DNA of 64,000 nucleotides from an uncultured Pelagibacteraceae bacterium (GCA_902589505.1 CACITE010000003.1:1-64000), one strand, 5' to 3'; counted from the stretch's first letter, positions 10,362 through 20,448 are shown. A program made the numbers and translations. The notes: generated by a model not told the origin, from the letters alone.

Positions 10362-11747
10362 TTAATTAAATATTTTTCTATAATTTTTTCCAATCGATGT
10401 TTTGGGTATAAATTTTACAGGGTTAATTTTTTTAGGTATGTAAAGTTTTGGAAGTTTTTGTAAGAGATATTTTTTTAAGTTTTCTGTTTGATTAACTATA
10501 TAATTTTGTTCCTTGTTAGGAAAAAAAATTACATCAAGTTCAATTTCTTCCCCCCAAAATTCTGATGATACACCACGAGCTATAACATCTTTAGCTCCGC
10601 TGAATCCAAGAGCAACATCTTCTATTTTAAGCAATGAAACTTGTTCACCACCTTTTTTAATAATTTCCTTATTTCTTCCTTTTATATATATTTTGTTATT
10701 TATTTTTTCACCAAGATCACCAGTATTAAAGTATTCATTGTTAAATTTTATAAATTTCTTACAATTTTCTAAATACCCTTCAAACATATAATTACTTTTG
10801 ACAAGTAGTTCCTTATTTTTTGAGATTTTAATTTTTATACCATTATGGGTTTTTCCAATAGATTTATTATCTGTAAATGGTTTTTGCTCTAATGAAATTG
10901 ATCCACCTATTTCTGTAACTCCATAACAATTTACTAAGTCGTATCCAAATAATTTTTTAAATTTTTTAGCTGTCGAGTTATATAAATAAGAGCCAGTAGA
11001 AATAATATTGGTTAAATTTTTTTTTATTTTATTAATTTTTTGATAATTTGAATAAGATATTAATGCCTGCGCCATTGTAGGGCTAAGATATGCAATATTT
11101 ATTTTTTTTTTCTTAATTTTGTCCCAATAAGTAAGATAAGAATTCACATTAATCTCTTCATCGAAATAAATTGAAGAACAGCTCACAAGAGGACACAAAA
11201 ACATATTAAAAAAACCTGCCATGTAATAATGTGGCCAATTATGTAAAATCCTTTTTCCTTTATCGTATTTGGCTAATTTTGAAAATTTAATCGAACTTTT
11301 AAATACGTTTAAAAAATTATGAACAATACCTTTGGGGTTACCTGTGGTTCCCGAAGTAAAAAAAACAATTTTAGAATATTTGATTAGATTTTCATTTAAT
11401 ATAATATTTTTTTTAGGTTTTTTTTTTAATTTTATATTATCAATTTCTAAAAAAGGCTCGTACTTTTTTCTTAATTCATCTAGTTCGTTTTTTGATATTT
11501 TAGGCGGTATTGGGAAAATTGTTGAGCCTAACAAAGTCAATCCTATTAAAACATTAAAATATTCTATTGATCTATCCATTTTAACAAAAATTGGCTTTTT
11601 TTCTATAGTACTATTCTGTTCTTTTAAATTTAAAGCAAAGTTCAATGAACGTTTATAAAATTCTCCATAAGTAATATTTTCTTTTTCTGAAAGAACAAAC
11701 AATTTTTTATTTTTAAATTTTGTAAAAATATTTTTTAAAGTAACCAT
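10362..11747 (-). CDS. AMP-dependent synthetase/ligase (acyl-CoA/acyl-ACP ligase-like)
   Basis: VFFTSGTTGNPKGIVHN, YGVTEIGG, NTGDLGEKINNKIYIKGRNKEIIKKGGEQV, TSIGKNYRKIF. Confidence 0.93.
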   Translation of the reverse strand: MVTLKNIFTKFKNKKLFVLSEKENITYGEFYKRSLNFALNLKEQNSTIEKKPIFVKMDRSIEYFNVLIGLTLLGSTIFPIPPKISKNELDELRKKYEPFLEIDNIKLKKKPKKNIILNENLIKYSKIVFFTSGTTGNPKGIVHNFLNVFKSSIKFSKLAKYDKGKRILHNWPHYYMAGFFNMFLCPLVSCSSIYFDEEINVNSYLTYWDKIKKKKINIAYLSPTMAQALISYSNYQKINKIKKNLTNIISTGSYLYNSTAKKFKKLFGYDLVNCYGVTEIGGSISLEQKPFTDNKSIGKTHNGIKIKISKNKELLVKSNYMFEGYLENCKKFIKFNNEYFNTGDLGEKINNKIYIKGRNKEIIKKGGEQVSLLKIEDVALGFSGAKDVIARGVSSEFWGEEIELDVIFFPNKEQNYIVNQTENLKKYLLQKLPKLYIPKKINPVKFIPKTSIGKNYRKIFN

Positions 11748-11795
11748 GTTTAATAAAATTCCTTTGAATTATAACTTATAGTAAATTTATATCTT

Positions 11796-12644
11796 TTAAA
11801 TATTTTTCTTTATAGGAGGATATTCTATTGTAACTTCAGGTATCCAATTTTTTAATGCTTCTATTCTTCTTGAACTTGAAGGATGTGTGCTCATCCATTC
11901 AGGTGGTTCTTTACCCTTATGAGCTTCTTTCATTCTTTCCCAAATTTTTACAGATTCTCTTATGTCATATCCTGCTAATGATGAAAAAATTAAACCTAGA
12001 TAATCAGCTTCAGTTTCCTGCTTTCTTCCGAAAGGATTATCAATACCAAAAGTTCTTAACATTCCTGCTACATCTACACCAGTAGCTCTTGACGTACGTG
12101 AAATGGCACCGCCGGAAGCAATGTCAGCTATTTGGGTTCCGACATTTAATACTAAAGCTCGGCTAGCTCTTTCAATGGAATGTTTTGCTACTGCATGCGC
12201 TATTTCATGTCCCATAACAGCAGCTAAGCCATGTTTATTTTTTGTGATTTTAAGTATCCCGGTATAAACAGCGATTTTTCCTCCTGGCATACACCACGCA
12301 TTTTTTATTTTGTCATTGTCAATTAATATATATTCCCATTGAAAATTATATGTTGGATCTTTTTGTCCTTTAGATTCAAAGTATAAACTTACAGATTCTT
12401 CAATTCTAGATCCGATATCTTTAATTTCTTGAAGTTGTTTTTTGTCATCACTCAATTTAGTTTTTTTTTTAACATTTTCATATATTTGAGCTGCTTGTCT
12501 ATTTAGGGTTGTTTCTGGTATTAATTTTAATTGTTTTCTTTCAGTAATGGGAGCTGTAGTACACGAACTTATCATTAAACCACATGTACAGCCGCCAAAA
12601 ATTTCAAGAAATTCTCTTCTATTTATGTTATTAATTTTAGACAT
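11796..12644 (-). CDS. M48-family metalloprotease, exported
   Basis: AVMGHEIAHAVAKHSIERA (HEXXH), ETEADYLGLIFSSLAGYD, N-terminal twin Arg plus Cys-rich signal region. Confidence 0.93.
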   Translation of the reverse strand: MSKINNINRREFLEIFGGCTCGLMISSCTTAPITERKQLKLIPETTLNRQAAQIYENVKKKTKLSDDKKQLQEIKDIGSRIEESVSLYFESKGQKDPTYNFQWEYILIDNDKIKNAWCMPGGKIAVYTGILKITKNKHGLAAVMGHEIAHAVAKHSIERASRALVLNVGTQIADIASGGAISRTSRATGVDVAGMLRTFGIDNPFGRKQETEADYLGLIFSSLAGYDIRESVKIWERMKEAHKGKEPPEWMSTHPSSSRRIEALKNWIPEVTIEYPPIKKNI

Positions 12645-12662
12645 TTTTAACCAATATAATAA

Positions 12663-13280
12663 ATGGCAGAGAAAGAAAAAAAAAGAAGTATTTTTGCAAG
12701 ATTAAGGAACTACTTTATAGCAGGAGTGGTAGTTCTGATACCTATAGGTATTACTATATATGTAACATTTTTTTTGATTGCTATATCATCAAAGATAATA
12801 CCAAAAGAAATTAACCCCAATCATTATCTGCCTTACAATATACCAGGAGTCGAAATAGTAATAGCATTTTTACTAATAACATTAATTGGTTTTATTTCTG
12901 TATCTTTTTTAGGAAAAAAATTACTAGTTATTTTTGAAAACGTATTACAAAAAATACCTATTTTAAGAACTATATATTCTGCAATAGTTCAAATGATAGA
13001 GACATTTACTAAGACCAACAACCAAGGAAAAAAAAATGTTGTTCTGGTAGAATATCCTCGAAAGGGAACATGGGCAGTTGGTTTTGCTACGAAAGATAAT
13101 TCGGGAGAGATAAGTAATAAAACTAATAAAAAATTAGTTAATGTTTTTGTTCCAACAACGCCAAATCCAACTAGCGGTTTTTTGCTGATGTTTCCAAAGG
13201 AAGATATAATTTATCTTGATTTAACTTTTGAAGAAGCTTCAAAATTTATCGTTTCAGCAGGAACATCTAATACTAAGTAG
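12663..13280 (+). CDS. DUF502 domain membrane protein
   Basis: NYFIAGVVVLIPIGITIYV, PILRTIYSAIVQMIETF, VFVPTTPNPTSGFLLMFPKEDI. Confidence 0.92.
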   Translation: MAEKEKKRSIFARLRNYFIAGVVVLIPIGITIYVTFFLIAISSKIIPKEINPNHYLPYNIPGVEIVIAFLLITLIGFISVSFLGKKLLVIFENVLQKIPILRTIYSAIVQMIETFTKTNNQGKKNVVLVEYPRKGTWAVGFATKDNSGEISNKTNKKLVNVFVPTTPNPTSGFLLMFPKEDIIYLDLTFEEASKFIVSAGTSNTK

Positions 13281-15330
13281 TCTCAGTTAAAATTTCAGCT
13301 TTATCAAACAACTTAAGTATAAATTTGTATTTATTAAAATTATTTTCATCTAATTCAATATCTTTTACATTTGATTCGGCTATTTTAAAAAGATCTTCAT
13401 GTACAATTGGATCAGCCAAATTAAAATCTTTAATGCCACTCTGTTGATAGCCCAACATATCTCCAAAGCCTCTTAATTTCATATCCTCTTCGGCAATAAA
13501 AAATCCATCATTTGTAGATTTTAATATTTTAATTCTTTTTTTTGCATTTTCACTTAAATTTTTTTTATATAAAAGTATACAAGTAGCTTGATCAGCACCT
13601 CTCCCAACTCTTCCTCTTAATTGATGCAATTGAGAAAGTCCAAATTTATTAGAATTTTCAATTATAATTAAGTTGGCATTTGGAAAATCAACACCCACTT
13701 CAATAACAGTGGTTGATACAAGTATATTTATTTTTTTTTCCATAAATTTTTTTAGAACAATATCCCTTTTATTTTTATCTAAAGCACCATGAATTAAACC
13801 AATTTTTTTTGAAAAATTTTTAATTAAATAATTATATTTTAAAACTGCCGAGGAATAGTCTAATTTTTTTGATTCATCTATTAGCGGGCAAACCCAAAAA
13901 ACTTGACAACCTTTAGAAATTTGCTTTTTTATATAAAGCAAAACTTCATCAATTTTATCTTCTGGTTTACTAAGTGTAATTATATTTTTTCTATTTTTTG
14001 GTTTTTCAATAAGTCGAGAAACGTCCATATCACCATATATTGTTAAAACTAATGTTCGTGGTATAGGCGTTGCTGACATTAATAGTATATCACAATTTTT
14101 ACCGCCTTTATTTGAAAGTTCTATTCGTTGCTTCACACCAAATTTGTGTTGTTCATCAATTATTACTAAACCAAGATTTTTAAATAATATTTTTTTTTGG
14201 AACAAAGCATGTGTTCCTATTAAAAGATTGATTTTCCCATTAAGTAGATTTTTTTGAACTAAATTTTTATGTTTAGCATCAGAGTTGCCAGATAAAAATT
14301 CAATTTTTATGTTTGTTTTGTCAAATATTTTTAACGCAAGATCATAATGTTGTTTAGCAAGTATTTCTGTAGGGGCCATTAATGCTACTTGCCAATTTGA
14401 TTTAATTACATTTCCAGCAGAAATTAGAGATACTATAGTTTTCCCACTACCCACATCGCCTTGTAACAACCTGAACATTTTGAATTCAGATTTTAAATCA
14501 TTGTTTATTTCATTAAGAACATTGTGTTGATCATTAGTGAGATCAAAATTAATGTTTTTTATAATTTTCTTATGTAAAGTAGTATCAAATTCTTTTTTAA
14601 TTTTTTTATGTTTTCTTATTTTTTGTCTTACTCGTGACAATATTAATAAATTTGCTAAAATTTCATCATACGCAAGCCTTCTATAAAACTTAGTATTTAT
14701 ATTATTATCGTTATTTTTATGAATTTCACTTATTGATTTTGACCAAGGAACATTACCAATTTTTTCAAGAATTTCTTTATTGTGCCATTCAGGCAATGCA
14801 ATAATTTTATTGAGCACTTGATCGATAATTTTTCTATATGTTTTTTCCGTTAAACCTTCTGTTAAAGAGTATTTTGGTATAATTTTATCCACGTAGCCTT
14901 GTTGACTTGCGGGAACAATATAATCTGGATTAGTAATTTGATAATTTTTTTTAAAATATCCGATTTTACCGCTTATTATAACAGTAGAATTTATGGGAAG
15001 AACTTTTCTTATATATCCCTCACGTGAATTAAAAAAAACTATATCAATTTTGCCAAAATCATCTTTACAAACTACTTTGTTTGGTAGATTTCTTATTCTT
15101 GGAAAATTGTATTTTACAGCTTTAATTTTGATTGTTGTTATTTTACCGATTACAAGCTTATCAAGAGTAACTAAATTGGACCTATCAGTAAATCCTTGAG
15201 GAATGTTCCACAATAAATCAGAAATTTTTTCAATTTTCTTTTTTTTCAATAATTTTTTTGTTTTATATCCAACCCCATTCAATGAAGAAACATTTCCTGA
15301 TATAAAATTAAGTATTTTTGACTGATTCAT
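13273..15330 (-). CDS. recG: ATP-dependent DNA helicase RecG
   Basis: LLQGDVGSGKTIVSLIS, IDEQHKFGVKQR, LMSATPIPRTL, QLHQLRGRVGRG. Confidence 0.97.
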   Translation of the reverse strand: MNQSKILNFISGNVSSLNGVGYKTKKLLKKKKIEKISDLLWNIPQGFTDRSNLVTLDKLVIGKITTIKIKAVKYNFPRIRNLPNKVVCKDDFGKIDIVFFNSREGYIRKVLPINSTVIISGKIGYFKKNYQITNPDYIVPASQQGYVDKIIPKYSLTEGLTEKTYRKIIDQVLNKIIALPEWHNKEILEKIGNVPWSKSISEIHKNNDNNINTKFYRRLAYDEILANLLILSRVRQKIRKHKKIKKEFDTTLHKKIIKNINFDLTNDQHNVLNEINNDLKSEFKMFRLLQGDVGSGKTIVSLISAGNVIKSNWQVALMAPTEILAKQHYDLALKIFDKTNIKIEFLSGNSDAKHKNLVQKNLLNGKINLLIGTHALFQKKILFKNLGLVIIDEQHKFGVKQRIELSNKGGKNCDILLMSATPIPRTLVLTIYGDMDVSRLIEKPKNRKNIITLSKPEDKIDEVLLYIKKQISKGCQVFWVCPLIDESKKLDYSSAVLKYNYLIKNFSKKIGLIHGALDKNKRDIVLKKFMEKKINILVSTTVIEVGVDFPNANLIIIENSNKFGLSQLHQLRGRVGRGADQATCILLYKKNLSENAKKRIKILKSTNDGFFIAEEDMKLRGFGDMLGYQQSGIKDFNLADPIVHEDLFKIAESNVKDIELDENNFNKYKFILKLFDKAEILTETT

Positions 15331-15362
15331 TATTTATAATATATAATAAATTTTATTTAGTG

Positions 15363-15617
15363 ATGACAAATAAAGAAATTTTAATAAAACGTATTATCTA
15401 CAGATCTACGCATAGAGGAACCAAAGAAATGGATTTATTATTAGGGAATTTTGTCAAAAATAATATCAACAATTTCACTATCACTGAACTTCAAGAACTT
15501 AATGAAATATTATCAATTGATGATGAAACTATAGCTAATTGGTATTTTAAAAAAAAATTGGATAATTCAATTCCAAAAAACAAAGTTTCAATAAAACTTA
15601 AAAGTTTTAAGCTATAA
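15363..15617 (+). CDS. sdhE: FAD assembly factor SdhE / succinate dehydrogenase assembly factor 2
   Basis: KRIIYRSTHRGTKEMDLLLGNFV ... DDETIANWYF; start refined from 15318. Confidence 0.9.
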   Translation: MTNKEILIKRIIYRSTHRGTKEMDLLLGNFVKNNINNFTITELQELNEILSIDDETIANWYFKKKLDNSIPKNKVSIKLKSFKL

Positions 15618-15622
15618 TTATC

Positions 15623-15712
15623 TGGCGGAAGGGGTGGGATTCGAACCCACGAATGAGTTGCCCCATTGCTGGTTTTCAAGACCAGTGCTTTCAACCGCTC
15701 AGCCACCCTTCC
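15623..15712 (-). tRNA. tRNA-Ser (anticodon TGA), CCA encoded
   Basis: Reverse complement GGAAGGG...CTGGT-CTTGAAA-ACCAG...long variable arm...GGTTCGAATCC...CCCTTCC-GCCA. Confidence 0.95.
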
Positions 15713-15809
15713 TAAAAAATAACTTTAAGCCTTAATATAATTTTTTTAGACTTTAAACAATCAGAAAGTTTCCAAAATTCATTATATACATTAAAAGTTT
15801 TTTTTATCA

Positions 15810-16688
15810 CTACGATTCATAGGGCCTGTATGTAGATTTTTTTAAAAGGTATGCTGACATTAATCCCTTAACTTCAGCTAAATGAATTTTATATTCTTCA
15901 TTATTGTTAAGTAATTTAAATTTTACACATTTAATAATTGCTTTGAAAAATATTGGTAAAGTTTTTTTTAATGCATAAAAATAATTACTGTATTTTCGGA
16001 AATAATAAAATTTTGACCAACAGTAATGCCAATTTCTACTAAGAGTAGCTTTATAATTATATTTTGGATCATGAGATTGACCACCAAGATGTTCAAATTT
16101 AATTTTTTCACAAACATACATTTTTTTATTGGCTAAAGCAGTTCTTTTAGAAAGATCCCAAGTTTCGAAATAAATAAAAATATTTTCATCCATTAATCCT
16201 ATATTTTCAAATTCACTTTTTTTTATGATAAATGTTCCATCGATTATATCTACTTCTTTAATTCCGAATTTGCTAGAAATGTCATTATTAATTTTAGGTT
16301 TTTCTGAGTAAAGTTCATAATTTTTATAAATAGATTCATCCTTGTATGTGGGGGCAAGCATTGCAAAATTATTAAACTTTTCAATGCATTCAGTTAAATC
16401 ATCCAAACATTTTTTTGGAAGTAAAACATCAGCTGGATTTAAAAAAACATAATTTGTCTTAGCTTCCTGAATTCCTAAATTCATGCCCTTTGAGAAGCCT
16501 AAATTTTCTTTAGGTATTAAAACTCTAACATTCTTATATTTAAATTCTATTTCATTTTTAAAATCTTCATCTCGTGAGTTTTCGATAATTATTATCGGTA
16601 TTTTTTTATCTATTTTTTCGACAAGTTTTTCAATTAAATGTTTACTATAAAATGATAAAACTACAATTGTGAACATAAATTTATACAA
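15810..16688 (-). CDS. Glycosyltransferase family 2 protein
   Basis: IIIIENSRD, NLGFSKGMNLGIQEAKTNYVFLNPADVLL, DGTFIIKKSEFENIGLMDENIFIYFE. Confidence 0.9.
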   Translation of the reverse strand: MYKFMFTIVVLSFYSKHLIEKLVEKIDKKIPIIIIENSRDEDFKNEIEFKYKNVRVLIPKENLGFSKGMNLGIQEAKTNYVFLNPADVLLPKKCLDDLTECIEKFNNFAMLAPTYKDESIYKNYELYSEKPKINNDISSKFGIKEVDIIDGTFIIKKSEFENIGLMDENIFIYFETWDLSKRTALANKKMYVCEKIKFEHLGGQSHDPKYNYKATLSRNWHYCWSKFYYFRKYSNYFYALKKTLPIFFKAIIKCVKFKLLNNNEEYKIHLAEVKGLMSAYLLKKSTYRPYES

Positions 16689-17478
16689 AAATTTTTTTAA
16701 TTTTCCAGATAAATATAAAAAAGAAATCCTTTAAATTAATTCTCTCCAAAAATATTCTTTTAAACATTCTTTCAATTCTCTTATTAGGATAAATAAAAAT
16801 ATTTCTTTCATTGTTCATATCTTTAGATAAATTCCTAAAATATATATTGTAACTAGGGTAATTCTTTTGAACTTCATCAATTTTTGTAATTTTAAATTTC
16901 CACTTTTTAAAATTTTTTTTAAGGTCTTTTAAAGACTTTTCATTTTGATATATATTTAACTTTTCATTTTTTGAAATTTCTAAAACTCCCTCGAATAAGT
17001 TTTTTTTATATTCCCCCAAACTTTGTATAACTTTCATATCAACTCCTTGAGCATCTATATGTAGATAGTTAATTTTTGTTATATTATTTTTTTTGCAAAA
17101 ATTTTTTAAAGCTATAACATTAACTTGGTATTTTCTTTTAGTTTTTATTCCCTTTGACACAGTTTTTATAAGCAAATCACTAGATTTGGTCCAAAATAAA
17201 TTAAGTTTTCTTTTAGGTTTTAGTAAAGAGGAAGCAACCTTATATTTTGCTTCATAAAAATTAGTTTTGCCATTAAAATTTGATACAGCACTATTAATTA
17301 TTTTGTAATTTTTAATTTTTATATTAAAAAAGTTTTCAACTTTTGATAAATTTTTAAGAATTTTCCTTTTTGAATTTTTAATAGGCTCAAATGCATAAAT
17401 TTTTATTTCTGGATTTAAAAAGGCGAACAATATTCCATGAAAACCATCATCAGCTCCTACATCAAATGCTGCATTCAT
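16681..17478 (-). CDS. FkbM-family methyltransferase
   Basis: FDVGADDGFHG, IYAFEPIKNS, INYLHIDAQGVDMKVIQSLG. Confidence 0.88.
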   Translation of the reverse strand: MNAAFDVGADDGFHGILFAFLNPEIKIYAFEPIKNSKRKILKNLSKVENFFNIKIKNYKIINSAVSNFNGKTNFYEAKYKVASSLLKPKRKLNLFWTKSSDLLIKTVSKGIKTKRKYQVNVIALKNFCKKNNITKINYLHIDAQGVDMKVIQSLGEYKKNLFEGVLEISKNEKLNIYQNEKSLKDLKKNFKKWKFKITKIDEVQKNYPSYNIYFRNLSKDMNNERNIFIYPNKRIERMFKRIFLERINLKDFFFIFIWKIKKIFV

Positions 17479-17559
17479 CTGTTAATAACACCCATTTAAA
17501 ACTATAACTTGTAAAATAATAAATAACAATAAGTCATAAAATTGTTATAAAAGATCATT

Positions 17560-18555
17560 ATGAAAACCAAACATAAAATAATTACTTTTTTCCTTATATT
17601 TAAAATTTCATTATTCAATTTTACAATATTTGCTTATTCAGAGGAAAGTTTTGAATCTTGGCTGGCGTTATATAAAAGCGATGTTTTAAAAAAAGGTATT
17701 TCGCAAAAAACAATAGACTTAGCTTTCAAAAATGTAAAATTTTTAGATAATGTTATTAAATATGACAGAAGACAACCCGAGTTTATTGAAGATACAGAAA
17801 CATATGTTAATAAAAGAGCAAACAATTCTCGAAGAGAAAAAGCAAAAAAATTACTTAAAAAAAATCAAAAACTTTTTGACAATGTAGAAAAAAAATTTTT
17901 AGTTGAAAAGGAGATTTTACTTGCATTGTGGGGTATAGAAACAAATTTTGGAAAACATGTTGGCAAAATGGATATAATTTCTTCTTTAGCAACATTAAGT
18001 TATGATAAACGCAGAAGAGATTTTTTTTCACTTCAATTATTTACACTATTGGAATTAATAGACAAAAATTTAATTGATCCTGATGATTTATTCGGTTCAT
18101 GGGCAGGGGCATATGGAAATTTTCAATTTCTTCCAACTACAATTAAACATTATGCAATAGATTTTGATGGCGATAACAAGATAGATTTAAAATATTCACT
18201 AAGAGATTCATTAGCTTCGGCTGCGAATTATATAAAAAAAATTGGCTGGAATTTTAATGAACCATGCTTCTATCGTGTAAAATTGAATAATAAAATTAAT
18301 AAAAAATACATAAACACCTCAGCAAGAAATATTTCTAATAGATTAAAATTAAAAAAATGGGTAAAAATGGGTATAGTTAATATTGATGGTACTAAGATCG
18401 ATGGCAACTTAAAAGCTGCATTAATTTTACCGGATGGAAAACCAAACACCCCAGTTTTTCTAGTTTTCAAAAATTATGAAAAAATATTAAAATGGAATAG
18501 ATCTTTAAGATTTGGTATTAGTGTCTGCACTTTAGCAAATATGATTAAAGCATGA
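17560..18555 (+). CDS. Lytic murein transglycosylase (MltB family)
   Basis: LLALWGIETNFGKHVGKMDIISSLATLSYDKRR, GSWAGAYGNFQFLPTTIKHYAIDFDGD. Confidence 0.94.
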   Translation: MKTKHKIITFFLIFKISLFNFTIFAYSEESFESWLALYKSDVLKKGISQKTIDLAFKNVKFLDNVIKYDRRQPEFIEDTETYVNKRANNSRREKAKKLLKKNQKLFDNVEKKFLVEKEILLALWGIETNFGKHVGKMDIISSLATLSYDKRRRDFFSLQLFTLLELIDKNLIDPDDLFGSWAGAYGNFQFLPTTIKHYAIDFDGDNKIDLKYSLRDSLASAANYIKKIGWNFNEPCFYRVKLNNKINKKYINTSARNISNRLKLKKWVKMGIVNIDGTKIDGNLKAALILPDGKPNTPVFLVFKNYEKILKWNRSLRFGISVCTLANMIKA

Positions 18556-19292
18556 TAATAAATAGAATATTTATAACTTTTTTATTTTTGTTATTTTTAA
18601 CATCTTGCGCAACGTATAATACTGACAAGGTTGAAAAAAAATTTTATTCATCAAGCGGCTTTGCTCTTGTTTATAGCGATAGTTTTTTTACACAAAGAGT
18701 GGTGAGTAAAAAAATTAATAACGAAAAATTAGATGTTATGCACGATATTTTAAAAATCAACACTCCTATCAGAATTACTAACCCCATCAACTCCAAATTC
18801 GTAGAGACAAAAGTCACTAAGCGAGCAGACTATCCGCCCATATTTAATATCGTAATCAGTAATAAAATTGCCTCAATTTTAGAATTGGATCTTAATGATC
18901 CTCATGTAGAAATTTTTGAAATTAAGAAAAACGAAACTTTTGTGGCGAAAAAAGCTAACACTTTTGATGAAGAAAAAAATGTTGCTGAAACTGTTCCAGT
19001 TGAGAAAATAAAAATTGATGATTTATCTAGTTCTTCAGTCGAGCAAAATGAAAATAAAACTATTAATAATTTTGTAATTGTTATAAACGACTTTTATTAC
19101 AAAGAATCTGCGATTAGTTTGAAAAAAGAAATTGTTGAAAAAACGCAAATCATTAATATCAGTGTTAAAAAAATTAATGATAAAAAATACAGGCTTTTAG
19201 CTGGTCCTTTTAAAAATTTTAATACTTTAAAAACTGCCTATATTAGTTTAAATAATTTAGGCTTTGAACATTTAAACATTTATAATAATTGA
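18552..19292 (+). CDS. RlpA-like lipoprotein with C-terminal SPOR-like domain (degenerate DPBB)
   Basis: Lipobox LFLTSC; KINTPIRITNPINSKFVETKVTKRADYP; C-terminal YRLLAGPFKNFNTLKTAYISLNNLGFEHLNIY. Confidence 0.7.
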   Translation: MIINRIFITFLFLLFLTSCATYNTDKVEKKFYSSSGFALVYSDSFFTQRVVSKKINNEKLDVMHDILKINTPIRITNPINSKFVETKVTKRADYPPIFNIVISNKIASILELDLNDPHVEIFEIKKNETFVAKKANTFDEEKNVAETVPVEKIKIDDLSSSSVEQNENKTINNFVIVINDFYYKESAISLKKEIVEKTQIINISVKKINDKKYRLLAGPFKNFNTLKTAYISLNNLGFEHLNIYNN

Positions 19293-19293
19293 T

Positions 19294-20448
19294 ATGAAAA
19301 TTTTAAAATTTTTACTTTTCATTATAAGTTTTTCTTTTTTACACACTAATTCTTTTTCAGATATTAATAGTGAAGCTAGGTACATAATTTTGCAAGATCA
19401 CTATTCCGGAAAAATTCTTTACGAAAAAGATGCGGATACTAAAATTTATCCTGCTTCTATGACTAAAATAATGACTTCTATTGTTGCGTTTGATTTAATT
19501 AAAAAGGGCGAAGCATCACTTGACGAATTGATCACAATATCCGAAAAAGCTTGGAGGTTATCTCAAAGCGGTTATTCATCAATGTTTATTTTATTAAACG
19601 ACCAGGTCACTGTTGAAGATTTATTAAAAGGAATAATTATTGTCTCAGGAAATGATGCCTGTGTCGCTTTAGCGGAAGGTCTGTCGGGTTCCGAAGAAGA
19701 TTTTGTTTTGCTCATGAATGAAAAAGCCGCTGAAATAGGTATGGAAAATACTAATTTCAATAATTCGTCTGGAATAAACGATCCAAATAATTATTCAACT
19801 GTCAGAGACATTTTAAAAATGTCGAGATATATGATTGAAAATTATCCAGACTACTATTCATATTTTAAAGATACAACATTTACCTGGGACAGAACAGGAG
19901 GTGACCCAATAACTCAAGGAAATCGAAATCCTTTATTATATAAAAACATTGGTGTTGACGGAATTAAAACTGGTTTTTTAACTGTAGAAAAATATTCACT
20001 GGCGGCATCGCTGTTGTCAGGCAAAAGAAGAGTTACCTTTGTTGGCAGTGGTTTTAATACTAAAAATTCAAGATCAAGAGAATCCGCTAAAATTTTAAAT
20101 TGGGGAATTAAAAAATTTGACACTATAAGAGTTGCGAAAAAAGATGAAATTATTGCTAATTTAAATGTTTGGTTGGGAAAAAAAAATAAAGTTGATGTCG
20201 TTGCATCTGAGGATATTTATTTAACTATTCCTAAAAGAAAGAAAAAAACAATTAAGGCTATTGTTGAATACGACGGTCCCATAGAGGCACCTATTGAAAA
20301 GGGTGATAAGGTTGGAGTTTTGAATGTATATATTTCAGATGAATTAAATAAACAAATAGATATTTTGTCTGCTGAAGATATAAAAAAATCAAATATTTTT
20401 TCAAGACTTTTTAAATCTTTGAACTATCTGGTTTGGGGAGATGCGTAA
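19294..20448 (+). CDS. D-alanyl-D-alanine carboxypeptidase (PBP5/6 type)
   Basis: PASMTKIMT (SxxK), SGNDACVALAEG (SGN), DGIKTGF (KTG). Confidence 0.96.
   Translation: MKILKFLLFIISFSFLHTNSFSDINSEARYIILQDHYSGKILYEKDADTKIYPASMTKIMTSIVAFDLIKKGEASLDELITISEKAWRLSQSGYSSMFILLNDQVTVEDLLKGIIIVSGNDACVALAEGLSGSEEDFVLLMNEKAAEIGMENTNFNNSSGINDPNNYSTVRDILKMSRYMIENYPDYYSYFKDTTFTWDRTGGDPITQGNRNPLLYKNIGVDGIKTGFLTVEKYSLAASLLSGKRRVTFVGSGFNTKNSRSRESAKILNWGIKKFDTIRVAKKDEIIANLNVWLGKKNKVDVVASEDIYLTIPKRKKKTIKAIVEYDGPIEAPIEKGDKVGVLNVYISDELNKQIDILSAEDIKKSNIFSRLFKSLNYLVWGDA

Noticed and set aside
6744-11800. Possible att direct repeat: tRNA-Lys 3' end duplicated at the far end of the acyl-ACP cluster
   Set aside because: I looked for GGTTCGAATCCAATACGGCTCACCA-like sequence near 11750-11800 and found none.
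15491-15706. ORF (-) beginning MAERLKALVLKTSNGATHSWVRIPPLPP
   Set aside because: It is a translation of the tRNA-Ser gene itself running antisense into sdhE; a typical spurious call.
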